Shown here: positions 23,878 through 34,577 of the stretch, piece by piece | Layout of the letters: each line of letters starts with the position of its first letter | How positions within the stretch are numbered: the first letter of the stretch is position 1 | Assembly (NCBI RefSeq): GCF_019703515.2 | Contig: NC_059388.1 | Span: 5,421,979 to 5,485,978 of the forward strand | DNA: 64,000 bases | Direction: 5' to 3' | DNA from: Myxocyprinus asiaticus | Lineage: Eukaryota; Chordata; Actinopteri; Cypriniformes; Catostomidae | Translations under genes and position numbers: made by a program | Notes under the pieces: generated by a model | Told to the model about the DNA's origin: nothing | The model's database searches: none | Seen by the model: only the letters and a program-made list of their open reading frames with translations

Positions 23878-24235
23878 TGTGGCAGCGGGGGCGTGGTCAA
23901 GCGCCCGTCCGGAGAGAGAGAAAGCGGTAAGGGCGCTTACACCTGAGCTAAATTACACCTGTTTCTAATTCCAGTGAGCATGGGGAGAGTGGCATAAAAG
24001 CAGCCACACAACCAGCAGACGAGGGAGAGGCTGGGTCCAGAAAGTTATTATTGTGAAGCTAAGAATTTATTATTGTGAAGCTGAAGAGATTATTATTGTG
24101 AAGCTAAGAATTTATTATTGAGAAGCTGAAGAGTTTAGTGTGTGAAGCTGTGAGTACTGAAGTGTGGTCATTAAAATCCTTACCTGTGAGTGGAGCAACC
24201 TGCCTCCCGTGTCCTCCTTATCGACTGCCTTCACA
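23878..24235 (+). repeat. 5' LTR of Gmr1-like element
   Basis: Starts TGTGGCAGCGGGGGCGTGG and ends CTGCCTTCACA. It contains a TATA-like GGCATAAAAGCAGCC near 23991 and a tandem run of a TTATTATTGTGAAGCTRAAG-like unit at 24045-24130. Compared with the 3' LTR, many differences are C-to-T or G-to-A at CpG sites, plus small indels. Confidence 0.9.
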
Positions 24236-24236
24236 C

Positions 24237-24254
24237 TGGTGCCAAAACCCGGGA
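24237..24254 (+). promoter_or_regulatory. primer-binding site of Gmr1-like element
   Basis: TGGTGCCAAAACCCGGGA sits one base after the LTR. It is the same site type as at 5100-5117, with one base different. Confidence 0.85.
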
Positions 24255-24276
24255 CCCGATGTTGGATGTATGCCCC

Positions 24277-25094
24277 ATGGAGCCCTCCACCCAGCTGGCC
24301 GAAGTCTTCCAGTCCCTTGTTGGCCTGCATCAAACTCACCAACAAACCCTGCTTGAGCTGCGCCAAGAACAAGACCGCCGGTTCTTTGAGATTCTGTGAG
24401 CTCAAGCAGAGGACCGGCACGTGACCCGGAGCCTCCTCAGCCAGGAGAGAGCCCCGGCTGTGACCCCGGCCAGCCGCAGCCCCCTGCCCCCACCCACACT
24501 CTTAAAGATGGGGGCGGAAGATGACCTAGAGGCCTTCCTCGATCTTTTTGAGCGAACCGTGGAGATCTGGGGCTGGCAACGTGACCAGTGGGTGGCCAGA
24601 CTCCTTCCGTTGCTGTCCGGGGAAGCCCAGCTCATGGTGCAACAACTGCCGGTGGATAACCTCCTGGCTTATGAGGATCTGATGAAGACTATTCTGCAAC
24701 GGGTTGGCTGCAGTCCAGAGCAGTACACCAGCTCTTCAGAACCCTGAAGCTGGAGAGGACCGGCCGCCCGTTTGCGTTCTCCCAATGGCTCCGAGACGCG
24801 TGCCGGAAGTAGCTGCTGGCGGGGACTCGCGACGTCGTGGGAGTGGTCGACCGAGTGGTGCTGGAACAGCTGATCCTTCGACTGCCAAATGGAATGGTGG
24901 AGTGGGTCCAGTGCCACCGCCCAGCGTCGCTGGAGGAAGGAGTCCGACTGGCAGAGGACTATATGGCGGTGTACTCAAGGACGGAAGAGCCCTCTTCTTC
25001 TCTCTCTCTCTCTCTCCCCCCTCCCCCTGTGTGTTCCCTCCCTCCATCTCACTCTGCTCTCTCCCCAGAGCCTGTTCCTGCCCTGCGGAGGTGA
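24277..25094 (+). pseudogene. Gmr1-like gag with SCAN-like capsid region
   Basis: The ATG at 24277 gives MEPSTQLAEVFQSLVGLHQT and an acidic/glutamine-rich stretch. An in-frame TGA follows FFEIL near 24399. The capsid-like core DLEAFLDLFERTVEIWGW...WVARLLPLLSGEAQLMVQQL lies at 24511-24655. After a frame change near 24735 come VVLEQLILRLPNGMVEWVQC and ASLEEGVRLAEDYM at about 24855-24970. The conserved order of these blocks is that of Gmr1-type Gag, the family from which the vertebrate SCAN domain is thought to derive. A pyrimidine-rich low-complexity segment at 25000-25060 ends recognisable homology. Confidence 0.8.
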
Positions 25095-25369
25095 GGAGCT
25101 CTGCCACCGTGGCCAGCTCCCCGCGCGAGGTGGTGGGCACACACCCGTCTCTACAGTGCCGCGCTGTTCTCCCTCTCAGGTGGAAGTGTCCGCTGACGCA
25201 GGTGCAGGCATTGCGTCTGCGCTGGCCTGCTGGAGTTGAGGGGATCGGGACACTTCCGGGATCAATGCCCCGTGATGGAGCTGGGGACAGTGGTCCGGAT
25301 CCCCGACACCCCGCAGGCTGCCCCCGACTGAGACGGAGAGTACCGGATACCGGTAAGAATCAAGGGGGG

Positions 25370-25450
25370 TACTCGCCAAGCTTTGGTGGACACAGGTTTT
25401 AATCAAACCACTATCCATCATCGTTTGGTTCAATACGGGCATTGGGTACA
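25370..25450 (+). pseudogene. retropepsin-type protease remnant
   Basis: The sequence reads ALVDTGFNQTTIHHRLVQ, with the D-T-G active-site triad encoded at 25389-25397. The flanks are too degenerate to define the protein ends. Its position between gag and integrase is as expected. Confidence 0.7.
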
Positions 25451-25869
25451 GCTAAAACGGTGAGGGTGAAGTGTGTGCATGGGGATATTCACAAATACCC
25501 TGTGGTGACCCTTGCAATTAAATTTTGGGGAACAAAACATAGAGTGGAGGCCACGGTTAGTTCCCGTCTCACCCATCCGCTGATTCTGGGGACTAATTGG
25601 CCTGAATTTCGGATGTATTAAAGGGAATATGTGCGGATGGGTCCTGCATAAAAGCAGTGGGATGTGAAGTGTTCATCAGCTGCACGTCAAGATGATTTGA
25701 GTGGGGGGGGAGGCTATGGCCCCTTCCATCCTCAGGGGATTTCACGAAGAGGATTTCCCTTTGGAGCAGTTGTGAGACGAAACCCTCCAGCATGCCTTCG
25801 ACCAAGTGAGAGTGGTTGATGGTCAAAAACTCTGACCGAGCATCGCACTTTCATATCCCTATTTTTCAA

Positions 25870-26890
25870 TTATAAACGAGCAGTTGTATAGAGTGACGCA
25901 GGACGCTCAAACAAAGGATGATACAACCCAGCTCTTAATACCACGGAGCCGCTGGGAAATGGTGTTCCAGGTGGCTCACTATAAACCAGTGGCAGGTCAC
26001 CTAGGGGAAAGAAAGACACCGAACCTCTTAATAGCTCGTTTTTATTGTCCACAGGTGGTGTGCGGCATGCCGTGAATGTCAGCTGGTGAATCCACTGGCC
26101 ACCCCAAAAGCGCCGTTGTGCCCCCTTCCAGTGATCGAGGTCCCCTTCGAGAGAATTGGCATGGACCTCGTCAGGCCATTAGAGCAGACAGCACATGGAC
26201 ATCGCTTTGCATTAGTCCTAGTGGATTATGCAACACGATATCCGGAAGCAGTGCCTTTGCGCAACATCTCAGCATGCAGTGTTGCGGAGGCACTCTTCAA
26301 AATAATCTCCTGAGTGGGGATTCCGAAAGAAATCCTTACCGATCAGGGCACAACTTTTATGTCATGGACACTACACGAGCTGTATGAATTATTGGACGAG
26401 TCAATCCGCACCAGCATTTACCATCCACAAACAGATGGCCTGGTCGAGCGATTTAATAAAACCCTTAAGAACATGATTTGTAAGTTCGTGCATGGAGATG
26501 CCAGATATTGGGATAAATGGCTCGACCCCCTGTTATTTGCAGTACGAGAGGTCCCGCAAGCCTCCACGGGGTTTTCCCCTTTCAAGCTGCTGTATGGGCG
26601 GTGCCCGCGCGGGGTGCTTGACATCATCCGCGAAGCTTGGGAGGAGGGAACTTCAGATAGCAAAAATGAAATCCAGTACGTTCTTGAGCTTAGAGCAAAA
26701 CTCCACACCTTGGGGCAACTAACGACAGAGCCGACTGTATAACAGGGGAGCTCGGCAGCATGAATTTGGAACGTAATCTGCAATTTTCAGATAAGGTACT
26801 CGTATTACTCCCCACATCGAGCTCCAAATTACTCGCCAAGTGGCAAGGACCCTTTGAGGTCACACGACGAGTGGGGGGGATCTCGAATAT
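25870..26890 (+). pseudogene. gypsy integrase
   Basis: A zinc-finger-like segment (GHLGERKTPNLLIARFYCP near 25998-26060, then GMP..C) precedes the core. The core begins FERIGMDLVRPLEQ with the first catalytic Asp, continues YATRYPEAVPLRN and ILTDQGTTFMS with the second Asp, then YHPQTDGLVERFNKTLKNMI with the catalytic Glu. The C-terminal GPF-type module appears as KWQGPFEVTRRVG at about 26838. An in-frame TGA after FKIIS (26311-26313) and a frame change near 26740 disable it. It lies directly after the protease region and before RNase H, as in Gmr1-type elements. Confidence 0.85.
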
Positions 26891-26994
26891 GAGGTAAAGC
26901 GAACCGATAGAGGGGCTGCACGTCAAATATATCACCTCAACCACCTGAAATTGTGGAGGGAGGCGGTCCCTGTGATGTTGGCTACGGTAGTTCC

Positions 26995-27647
26995 GGAGAG
27001 GGCAGTGCGTCCCCAAATTGACAAATCTGCGGCGATTGCAACCTGCCCGAGTCCCAAGACCAAAAAGGGGGTGAGACAGTTCCTGGGGCTGGCTGGCTGG
27101 CTATTACAGGAGGTTTGTGCCTAATTATTCGGACGTCACCAGCCCACTGACTGATCTCACTAAAAAGGGGGCTCCAGACCTGGTCCAGTGGATGGAGCAG
27201 TGCCAACAGGCGTTCTCGCAGATTAAAGCAGCACTTTGTGGGGGGCCGCTTTTGCATGCACCTAACTTCTCTCTCCCTTTTGTATTGCAGATGGACGCTT
27301 CAGATAGAGGACTGGGGGCTGTACTCTCGCAGGTGGTGGGGGTGGAGGAGCGCCCGATGCTGTACATCAGCCGTAAGCTGTCCTTAAGTGAGACAAAGTA
27401 CAGCACCGTGGAGAAGGAGTGTCTGGCCATCAAGTGGGCGGTTCTCACTCTCTGGTACTACCTGCTGGGGCGGGCCTTCACCCTCTGCTCGGATCACTCC
27501 CCACTCCAATGGCTCCACCGCATGAAGGATACCAACATGTGGATCACCAGGTGGTATCTGGCTCTCCAGCCTTTTAAATTCAAGGTGATCCACAGACCGG
27601 GGGCACAGATGGCTGTCACTGACTTCCTTTCCAGAAATTGGGGGTAA
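26995..27647 (+). pseudogene. end of reverse transcriptase plus RNase H
   Basis: Homology resumes with VRPQIDKSAAIATCPSPKTK and VRQFLGLAGW, the extreme C-terminal part of reverse transcriptase. A 27117-27647 frame follows, carrying YSDVTSPLTDLTKKGAPDLV, FVLQMDASDRGLGAVLSQVV, YISRKLSLSETKYSTVEKEC and FTLCSDHSPLQWLHRMKD, the conserved RNase H blocks, and ending FLSRNWG and a stop. The fingers/palm region with the YxDD catalytic motif is absent. The join lies near 26998, right after a VVPER-like segment. A GGCT tandem slip at about 27088 shifts the frame. Confidence 0.88.
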
Positions 27648-27678
27648 TGGTAGGCAGGCCGGATTGCTCCCTGGCCTG

Positions 27679-27696
27679 TGTCGGGCGGTGGGGTTA
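27679..27696 (+). promoter_or_regulatory. polypurine tract
   Basis: The purine-rich run TCGGGCGGTGGGGTTA abuts the TGTGGCAGC start of the 3' LTR, the position where plus-strand priming begins in LTR retrotransposons. Confidence 0.6.
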
Positions 27697-28075
27697 TGTG
27701 GCAGCAGGGGCGTGGTCAAGCGCCCATCCGGAGAGAGAGAAAGTGGTAAGGGCACTTACACCTGAGCTATATTATGCCTAACACCTGTTTCTAATTCCAG
27801 TGAGCATGGGGAGAACAGCATAAAAGCAGCCACGCAACCAGCAGACAAGGGAAGAAAAAAACTTTCAGACCTTGGTCCAGAAAGTTATTATTGTGAAGCT
27901 AAGAATTTATTATTGTGAAGCTGAAGAGATTATTATTGTGAAGCTAAGAATTTATTATTGTGAAGCTGAAGAGATTAGTGTGTGAAGCTGTGAGCGCTGA
28001 AGTGTGGTCATTAAAATCCTTACCTGTGAGTGGAGCAACCTGCCTCCCGTGTCCTCCTTATCAACCGTCTTCACA
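27697..28075 (+). repeat. 3' LTR of Gmr1-like element
   Basis: Starts TGTGGCAGCAGGGGCGTGG and ends GTCTTCACA. It is longer than the 5' LTR because of a small insertion near 27774 and a different segment near 27845-27870. It carries the same TTATTATTGTGAAGC tandem units. Confidence 0.9.
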
Positions 28076-29590
28076 ACTTCCTTCTCACAGACCATAAGTA
28101 CAGGTTGAGTAGCAGGAGGGGGGAGGAGGGGGGTTCCAAGAGTTGTTGGTGTGTGTGTGAAGTGAAGATCAGAGTGGGGTGGAGTGTGAGACTGGGCTTT
28201 TCAAACCTGCAGTAAAACACATTCAGGTCATCAGCCATTTGTTGATTCTCTACAGAGTGAGAGTGGTGATGTCTTGTACTTGGTGATGTCCTTCAGGCCT
28301 CTCCACAGTGATGCAGGATTGTTGGCTGAAAACTGTTTTTTCAGCTTTTCAGAGTAGCTTCTTTTAGCCACTCTGATTTCCTTGGTCAGTATGTTTCTGG
28401 CCTGGTTGTACAATATTTTATCCCCACTTCAGTAAGCATCCTTTTTGGCATGACGAAGCTGTCTGAGTTTTCCTGTAAACCATGGTTTATCATTATTGAA
28501 TGATAAAAAATGTCCTAGTAAGGATGCACATATTCTCACAGAAACTGATATATGATGTCATAGTATCTGTGAGCTCGTCCAAGTCTGTGGCTGCAGCTTC
28601 AAAAACACTCAAATAAATTCCTTACTACAGGCTTAGCTGATTTTAGTTTCTGCTTGTAGGTCGGGAGAAGACGAACCAGACAGTGATCAGAGAGTCCTAA
28701 TGCTGCACGTGGGACAGAGCGATATGCATCCTTTACAGTGGTGTAGCAGTGGTCCAGTATATTTCTTTCTCTGGTGGGACATGTGATGTGTTGTTTGTAT
28801 TTTGTCAGTTCACAGGTGAGGTTAACTTTATTAAAATCTCCCAGAATAATGATAAGAGAGTCCGGGTGTTGTTGCTCCATGTCTGTGATGTGATCAACCG
28901 GCTGTTGCAGTGCTGCGTTCACACATGCTTGTGGTGGGATGTACACACTCACCAAAATAAACTAGGAAAACTCCTGCAGGGAGTAGAAAGTCTTATATTT
29001 GATGAAGAACACTTCTAAATTAGGACAGCACATCTTATTCAACGCTGTTACATCTGTATATCAACTTTCGTTGATGTAAAAACATGTTCCACCTCCTCTT
29101 GTTTTCCCAGATGATTCCACAACACGATCCGCCCTGAACAGCCGGAAGCCTGGAAGATGTAGCACGCTGTCCAGGATGGCTTAATTCAGCCAGGTTTCCG
29201 TGAAACACAGAGCAACGGAGTTAGAAAAGTCCTTATTTGTTTGAGAAAGCAGCAGTCCATCCATTTTTCTGGCGAGGGAGCGGACATTCGGCAGATGAAT
29301 ACTCGGCAGCAGAATCAAAAATCCGCATTTACGAAGCTTCACAAGCACGCCGGCATGCTTCCCTCTCTTGTGTCTCTTGGAGTACTTGTAGAACACTGCT
29401 GCACCTCCAACTAAGATGTCTAATAAAACGTCTGAATAATCAAACACCAGCAAAAAATTATCAGGTATGCACTGCCAAATATTCAGCAGTTCATTCCTGG
29501 TGAAACTGATTGGGAAAGAGTGACAAAAAACATCACAAACAAACAACAGAAACAAAAATGCTAGAGAGCTCCACACTGACCTGACACAAA
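28076..29590 (-). mobile_element. LINE 5' half: N-terminus and endonuclease
   Basis: Reading down from 29576: a hydrophobic start (MWSSLAFLFLLFVCDVFC), a basic stretch, NVRSLARKMDGLLL and LCFTETWLN. Then at 28599-28955 come VYIPPQACVNAALQQ, IIILGDFNKVNLTC, the NILDHCYTTVKDAYRSVP block and LGLSDHCLVRLLP, the signature blocks of APE-type endonucleases. A linker ending YSEKLKKQFSANNPASLWRG lies at 28231-28413. Same family group as the LINE at 14768-18120 but a different copy. Frameshifts and stops show it is dead. Confidence 0.85.
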
Positions 29591-30085
29591 TTTCAGGTTA
29601 GTGCAGATTGTATGTTTTAAATTGTTTACTAATTATTTATTACAATATCTGTTGGCTAATCAATGTTTTTTTTTATCTTTGTAAATTGCCAATTAGTACA
29701 TCTTTGCTATTTTATCAATCATTTTGTGCTTCATATTTGTTTTACTGTTTAAATAATTGTAGGGCAGCATACCGTATTGTTCACAGTGAGATCAGTCTGT
29801 ATATTCAATGTCATTATAAAAGCCGGGAAATGTGATAAGGCATTAGCCTATATAAAAATGAACCTCTAAATCTTGTACTATAAAACTATAAGCCTTGATT
29901 TAATCTCGTACCTAAATCGTGTACCACTTTGACATTTTTCTAATGTCCCTTGTCCTTTAAAGCTCATCTGAAATACTGGAAGTGTATAATGTTCAAAGAC
30001 AGCAACCCTGCATTGGACAGCTCAATCATACAGTACTGAACTGAAGTGGATTATTATCATACTGTGGTGTGACGGTATTCCTCTG
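29591..30085 (+). other. slc6a1: region just upstream of the transporter-like first coding exon
   Basis: AT-rich, CpG-poor sequence between the LINE and the presumed start codon. No CpG island, convincing TATA box or 5' UTR splice structure stands out, so a promoter cannot be placed. If the ancestral gene had upstream non-coding exons, they would lie in or beyond the transposon-rich sequence to the left. Confidence 0.4.
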
Positions 30086-30330
30086 ATGGGGAAGACTGGC
30101 CAGAGGACGGTGGACCTCAATTCACCATCGGACATGAAACAGGTGGTCCCGTTTGAGGACCTGGACCACAACAGTGTATCTGTGGAAGACGAGAAGAAAA
30201 CGATACCAGACAGAGGAACCTGGAAGGGCAAGTTTGACTTCATACTGTCCTGCGTTGGATACGCCATTGGGTTGGGGAATGTTTGGAGGCTCCCATATCC
30301 CATATTGACTTTGTGGAAAGAATGGTGGAG
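30086..30330 (+). CDS. slc6a1: slc6a1-like coding exon 1 (N-terminus and TM1), frameshifted
   Basis: The start at 30086 gives [16 protein letters not shown], an acidic cytoplasmic tail, then [20 protein letters not shown] and NVWRLPY. This is the SLC6 TM1 signature; the unwound AIGLGN stretch binds Na+ and substrate in the family. Right after PY a 10-bp insertion (30299-30308) breaks the frame. Beyond it the expected LCGKNGG codons resume in another frame up to a GTAAG donor at 30331. The insertion includes a tandem copy of CCCATAT followed by TGA. The first methionine was chosen because the acidic tail preceding [11 protein letters not shown] resembles GAT-1 N-termini in length and character. 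Confidence 0.88.
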
Positions 30331-31354
30331 GTAAGATTAAACAGACAGAACCCATTTGTGTTGCATTGATATGCTTACTGTACCATGGCTTTACCAAGTA
30401 CAATATGTTCCTCAACGTTCAGATTTATGGTTAGGTTAAGGGTTTGACTTAGGTCTGGTGTTCATGCTAAAACAGTATCTTATCAATCTAGTAGTTCCCT
30501 GATTTCAGGGCTTTTTAATGGTTAGTTTTAGGGTTAGGTTGATGGAAAGGGTAGGGGGTTAAATTTAGGACCAGGTTAGGTCAAGGTTTGTTTGGTTACC
30601 AGGGTTCAGTTAGCCCCTGTTTGTAGATACCATAGCTGCACTATTATGGGAGCAAAAAACATCTTTCTGTCTTGACTGCAAAAAGTAGATGTGCATTCTC
30701 ACCAAAAATGGGAGTATCATTCACCAGCCAATCAACTACCATTGAGATGAATAAGAATGCCAACAGATGGCACTCTCCAGGTATTTTAGACCTACTTTGT
30801 TAGGACTTTGTTAGTTTGACAGGAATGTTGCTCCAGGAGCAACAAAAGATGTTGATCCAGGAACATCCTACTTGTCGAATTCATGGTCACTGATACCATG
30901 ATCCAGGAATTATTTAAGTGGGAGGGGCAAGTTCTTTATTAGTACATACCCACAAACCCAAACATAACACCCATATGTGATTGTTGAATATTTAATTTCA
31001 AAACCATTGTCATTAGTCCTACCTTTGTTGCTATAACAGCTTCCACTCTCTAGGTAGGCTTTCTATTAGATGTTTGAACATGGCTGCAGGGATTTGCTCC
31101 CTGTAACAATTAACGAGGGTAAAGGAGGAAGATGGGACCGGGTTGACAAAGCACATAGACATTTATTGTCAAAGAATTTACAGCATTCCAGAATAAGACT
31201 TTTCATCTGAACATTCAACATATGCACTGCTTTTCAGCACCCACGCTTCTGACATGCAGACCCACACAGACAGCTTCAAGTGTCTCTCTCTCTCGTCTGC
31301 TGCTGTCTCTTCTCCTTAAGTACTCCCCGCCGCCCCTCGCTGGAACGCAGGTGA
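30331..31354 (+). other. intron 1, left part
   Basis: No exon. Near 31015-31100 a phrase (CTATAACAGCTTCCACTCTC...GGCTTTCTATTAGATG) looks like part of a dispersed fish DNA element. 31110-31230 contains a reversed AATAAA-like ACATTTATTGTCAA context that may be an LTR fragment. Both are weak calls. Confidence 0.35.
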
Positions 31355-32212
31355 AAGTCAAGGAACACCCCAACACTGACCCCCTTCACCATTCTAAACA
31401 GCACTGTGGCAACAGTGGAGTCATTCAGGTTCCTGGGCACTACATCTCACAGGACCTGAAGTGGGAGACACACATTGACTCCATTGTGAAAAAGGCCCAG
31501 CAGAGGTTGTACTTCCTTCACCAGCTGAGGAAGTTCAACTTGCCACAGGCGCTGCTGATACAGTTCTACTCAGCAGTCATTGAGTCTGTCTTCTGCACTT
31601 CAATAACTGTCTGGTTTGGTTCAGACATCAGAAGACTACAAAGGACAGTTCGGACTGCTGAGAGGATTATTGGTTGCCCCCTGCCCCCACTTCAAGAACT
31701 ATACACTTCCAGAGTGAGGAAAAAGGCTGGACTCCACACACTCTGGACCCCACTCACCCTGCCCATTACCTTTTTGAACTGTTGCCTTCTGGCCGACGCT
31801 TTAGAGCTCTGAGCACCAGAACCGTCAGGCACAGGAACAGTTTTTTCCCTCAGGCTATCCATCTCATGAGCAGTTAAATTGCCCCATTGAGCAATAAATA
31901 TGTGCAATACACAGTTTAGCCTTTTTTATATTTATCCAACACATCCAACCTCTTCTGCCATTTCATTCCTCTGAAAAAAAAAACAAAAAAAAAAAAAACA
32001 TTTGCAATGTACATAACAGATTGTATTTGCACTGTACATAACAGATAACAGATTTGTATTAGATTTGCACAACATATGTATCTGTTATCTATGTTTTGCT
32101 GCTGTTTTTGTATTGTTTTTGTATTGTTGTACACTGGAAGCTCCTGTCACCAAGACAAATTCCTTGTATGTGTAAGCATACTTGGCAATAAAGCTGATTC
32201 TGATTCTGATTA
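31355..32212 (+). mobile_element. 5'-truncated LINE, C-terminus and 3' UTR
   Basis: The frame reads ISQDLKWETHIDSIVKKAQQ, LYFLHQLRKFNLPQALLIQF, VRTAERIIGCPLPPLQELY and, in another frame, LLPSGRRFRALSTRTVRH and FFPQAIHLMSS. This is the C-terminal part of the LINE reverse-transcriptase protein. The 3' end is GGCAATAAAGCTGATTCTGA with GATTCT repeats, the usual tail of L2/CR1-like elements. It lies in intron 1 of the transporter locus in the same orientation. An early frame change is present. Confidence 0.88.
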
Positions 32213-32639
32213 ACACAATGACACCAGCAACAACTGTGGGAAATGTAAGATGATATGATGCTAAATTTAAAACTGGGTTCAAAATTGTCCGTGACTTCCC
32301 TTATAAAACAGCAGTTTTATTGTAGTAAACTCCATACACAGTTCACTACAAAAGGATTTTTTAGTGTAAAACATGTGAAGTTTGGCGGACTGGTGGTCAG
32401 TTCATTCATTGATGAGCTGTTTCCTCACAAAAGCAGTTTATTCAGCGTCGGGAAGCATCTCCTCCACAGACATCCATTCAAAAAGAACGGCCTCTTGTCT
32501 CCTCACCCTTGTACCACGTATAGAATGTCTATGGGACCACTGCGTTATGCTATTCTATGCTAACCTTGTTGGCTCCCCATTCAGACAGACTCTGGCCGTT
32601 CTTCAGCCAGACCCACAACTGGAGTAGGCAGAGGAGAGA

Positions 32640-33192
32640 GAGAGGAGGGGCATGGTACTTGAATTCAGTGAAGAACCTTAGCACCACTGCCTATAAAACC
32701 AGAGTGCACCTCTCCACAGTAGACCGGTCTCTACCTCCAAACCACCATTAAAGATATAGGGAGCCCTTTACTTAACCGTAACCATGAGTGGAAGTGACAC
32801 CCCCTTTTGGAGTTGGCGAAACCTCCTTTTGGAGTAACCACGCCTCCTTCTGGAGTAACTCCGCACTCTTTTGAAGATTCCGCCCCCATTTGGAGGTCTC
32901 CTGCCTGCAGCTATGCCTACTTGAAGGAAGCCGGGCTGCTCAAGAGGAGCCACCGCCCCACATGCCTCGGAACCCCGGACCACGGCCAATATCACCTGGA
33001 CCTTACCCTTTCTGCACCACCCTTCCTTCACATAGTCCCATGCACTGTGAGGATGCCAGATTCCCCTTTGTTTTGGACACTTTCCCTTTGGACACTTTAT
33101 TCCCCCTTTTTCCGTTGTTATTATTTTAAATAAACACCTCAATGAGGCCTGATGCCACACCCACTGTGTCTGTCTCTTGCTCACCCTGTCAC
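32640..33192 (+). mobile_element. probable solo LTR fragment with a CTCC-loop-GGAG repeat cluster
   Basis: A TATA-like GCCTATAAAACCAGAG (near 32690), a polyadenylation signal AAATAAACACC (near 33127) and a CCTGTCACA right end are arranged like an LTR. Between them, 32800-32900 holds at least four copies of a ~25-bp phrase with a CTCCTTTTGGAG-type mini-palindrome. The left border was not found and no adjoining gag or pol exists. Confidence 0.45.
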
Positions 33193-34577
33193 AAAGTACA
33201 TACAGTACATGTAACATACAGTAAAATAAAATGAGATTGCATGCACAGTACATGATAAAATACCAGAAAAAAATATAAAATATATATAGTTATAGTTATA
33301 TTATTATAATGTCAATAGAATATGAATACCTATAATGAAGTTCAGTGCAAACAAATAACACAACAGTTGACCTATGAAACATTAATGTGGGTGAGATAGG
33401 TCTAATATAAATGTTGAATTAAGCTTTTACAATTAAGGTAAAACTTTATAGTTTTATGAATTTAAAAACTCACACATTGATTCAAATGCTTTCCATCATG
33501 CAAACTCTTAGTCATAAACAGATGAAGCACTTATTGCTATTATGAATGAAGATGACTTTATAATCAATTTCTGTGCCACTGAAAATATGGCACATGTTTC
33601 TTCTGTGTCCATTGTGACTTGTGGATTTGGTGCTTTGCTGAGAATGCTTTTTTTTTTTAATTCACAGTGAATGCACACAAACAGTGAGTTTAAAACTCAT
33701 GGTTGATTGAACTAACCCAAAACAGGTATTCTGGATCCAAGCAAATCTGGAACATCCCCCTGGAGAGTCACCTGCCAGCAGAGTTTAGTTTCAAGCACAC
33801 TCGAACGCATCTGGCTGTACTTTTCAAGTAAACCCAATTAGACGTTGATCAGTTGGTTCAGGTATGTTAAATTATAGATGGAATTCCAGGAACAGAAATG
33901 AGTAACCCTGCTCAAGATGGTGATGCTCCTTCTGTGGAAATTCTCATGAGAATGCATCTGCTTCTAACAAGTGGTAGGATGGTGGGTTAGGGTAAACCTC
34001 GAGAGAGTTTCACAGCACAAGGATTCCCACCTAGACAACTGCTGAGTCCAATAGATAGGTAAGTTAATGACTTTACAGACAGCATTATGCAAATATTGAC
34101 ATCTTGTATGGACACTGGTTTCAGACAGCCGTCCATGGCACCATAATGCCATGTGTAATGGTCTAAAACAACTTTGAAAAGTTTTGTAAACCGAATTACA
34201 CTCTCAGGATTTTGGTATATCAAAGGCAGCAAAATAAATTATATGCAGCCTTCAAAAATGAAGGCATTTTAGTAGACAAGATGTGACGCAAAACTGTATT
34301 TGAACATGTCTTGAATCCTCGAATCTTTAAACAGCCAATTAGGCAGTATTTTTCAGTTTTCAGCCACAGCCAATCTTTCTGAAGAAAAGCTACAACAAGT
34401 GAGACTATTCACATCATAATTCATAAGGACGTCTGGTGGTTTGGAGGTGAAACTGCAGGTCAAGTTGTTAGAATATAATGTACAGCCATGTTTCTCATGT
34501 AAATACTTAACAGTAAAATGATGTAAACAAGGTGGAAATCTAAAAACCATATTACATTTTTGATTTTGTGTCTTTAG
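33193..34577 (+). other. intron 1, right part
   Basis: AT-rich intronic sequence ending in TTTTGTGTCTTTAG before exon 2. No additional exon or transposon could be supported. Confidence 0.45.

Larger units (their letters stand above)
23878..28075 (+). mobile_element. Gmr1-like gypsy LTR retrotransposon, defective
   Basis: Two related LTRs (23878-24235 and 27697-28075) begin TGTGGCAGC and end TTCACA. A primer-binding site follows the 5' LTR and a purine-rich tract precedes the 3' LTR. Flanking pentamers are ACATC and ACTTC, a probable 5-bp target duplication with one mismatch, inside an older LINE. Internal order is gag, protease, integrase, then the end of reverse transcriptase and RNase H. 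Integrase upstream of reverse transcriptase is the known hallmark of Gmr1-type gypsy elements, first described from cod. The catalytic core of the reverse transcriptase is missing and many frames are broken, so the copy is non-autonomous. Confidence 0.9.

Noticed and set aside
24704..25402. 232-codon plus-strand frame
   Set aside because: Out-of-frame shadow of the Gmr1-like gag; the gag blocks are read in other frames.
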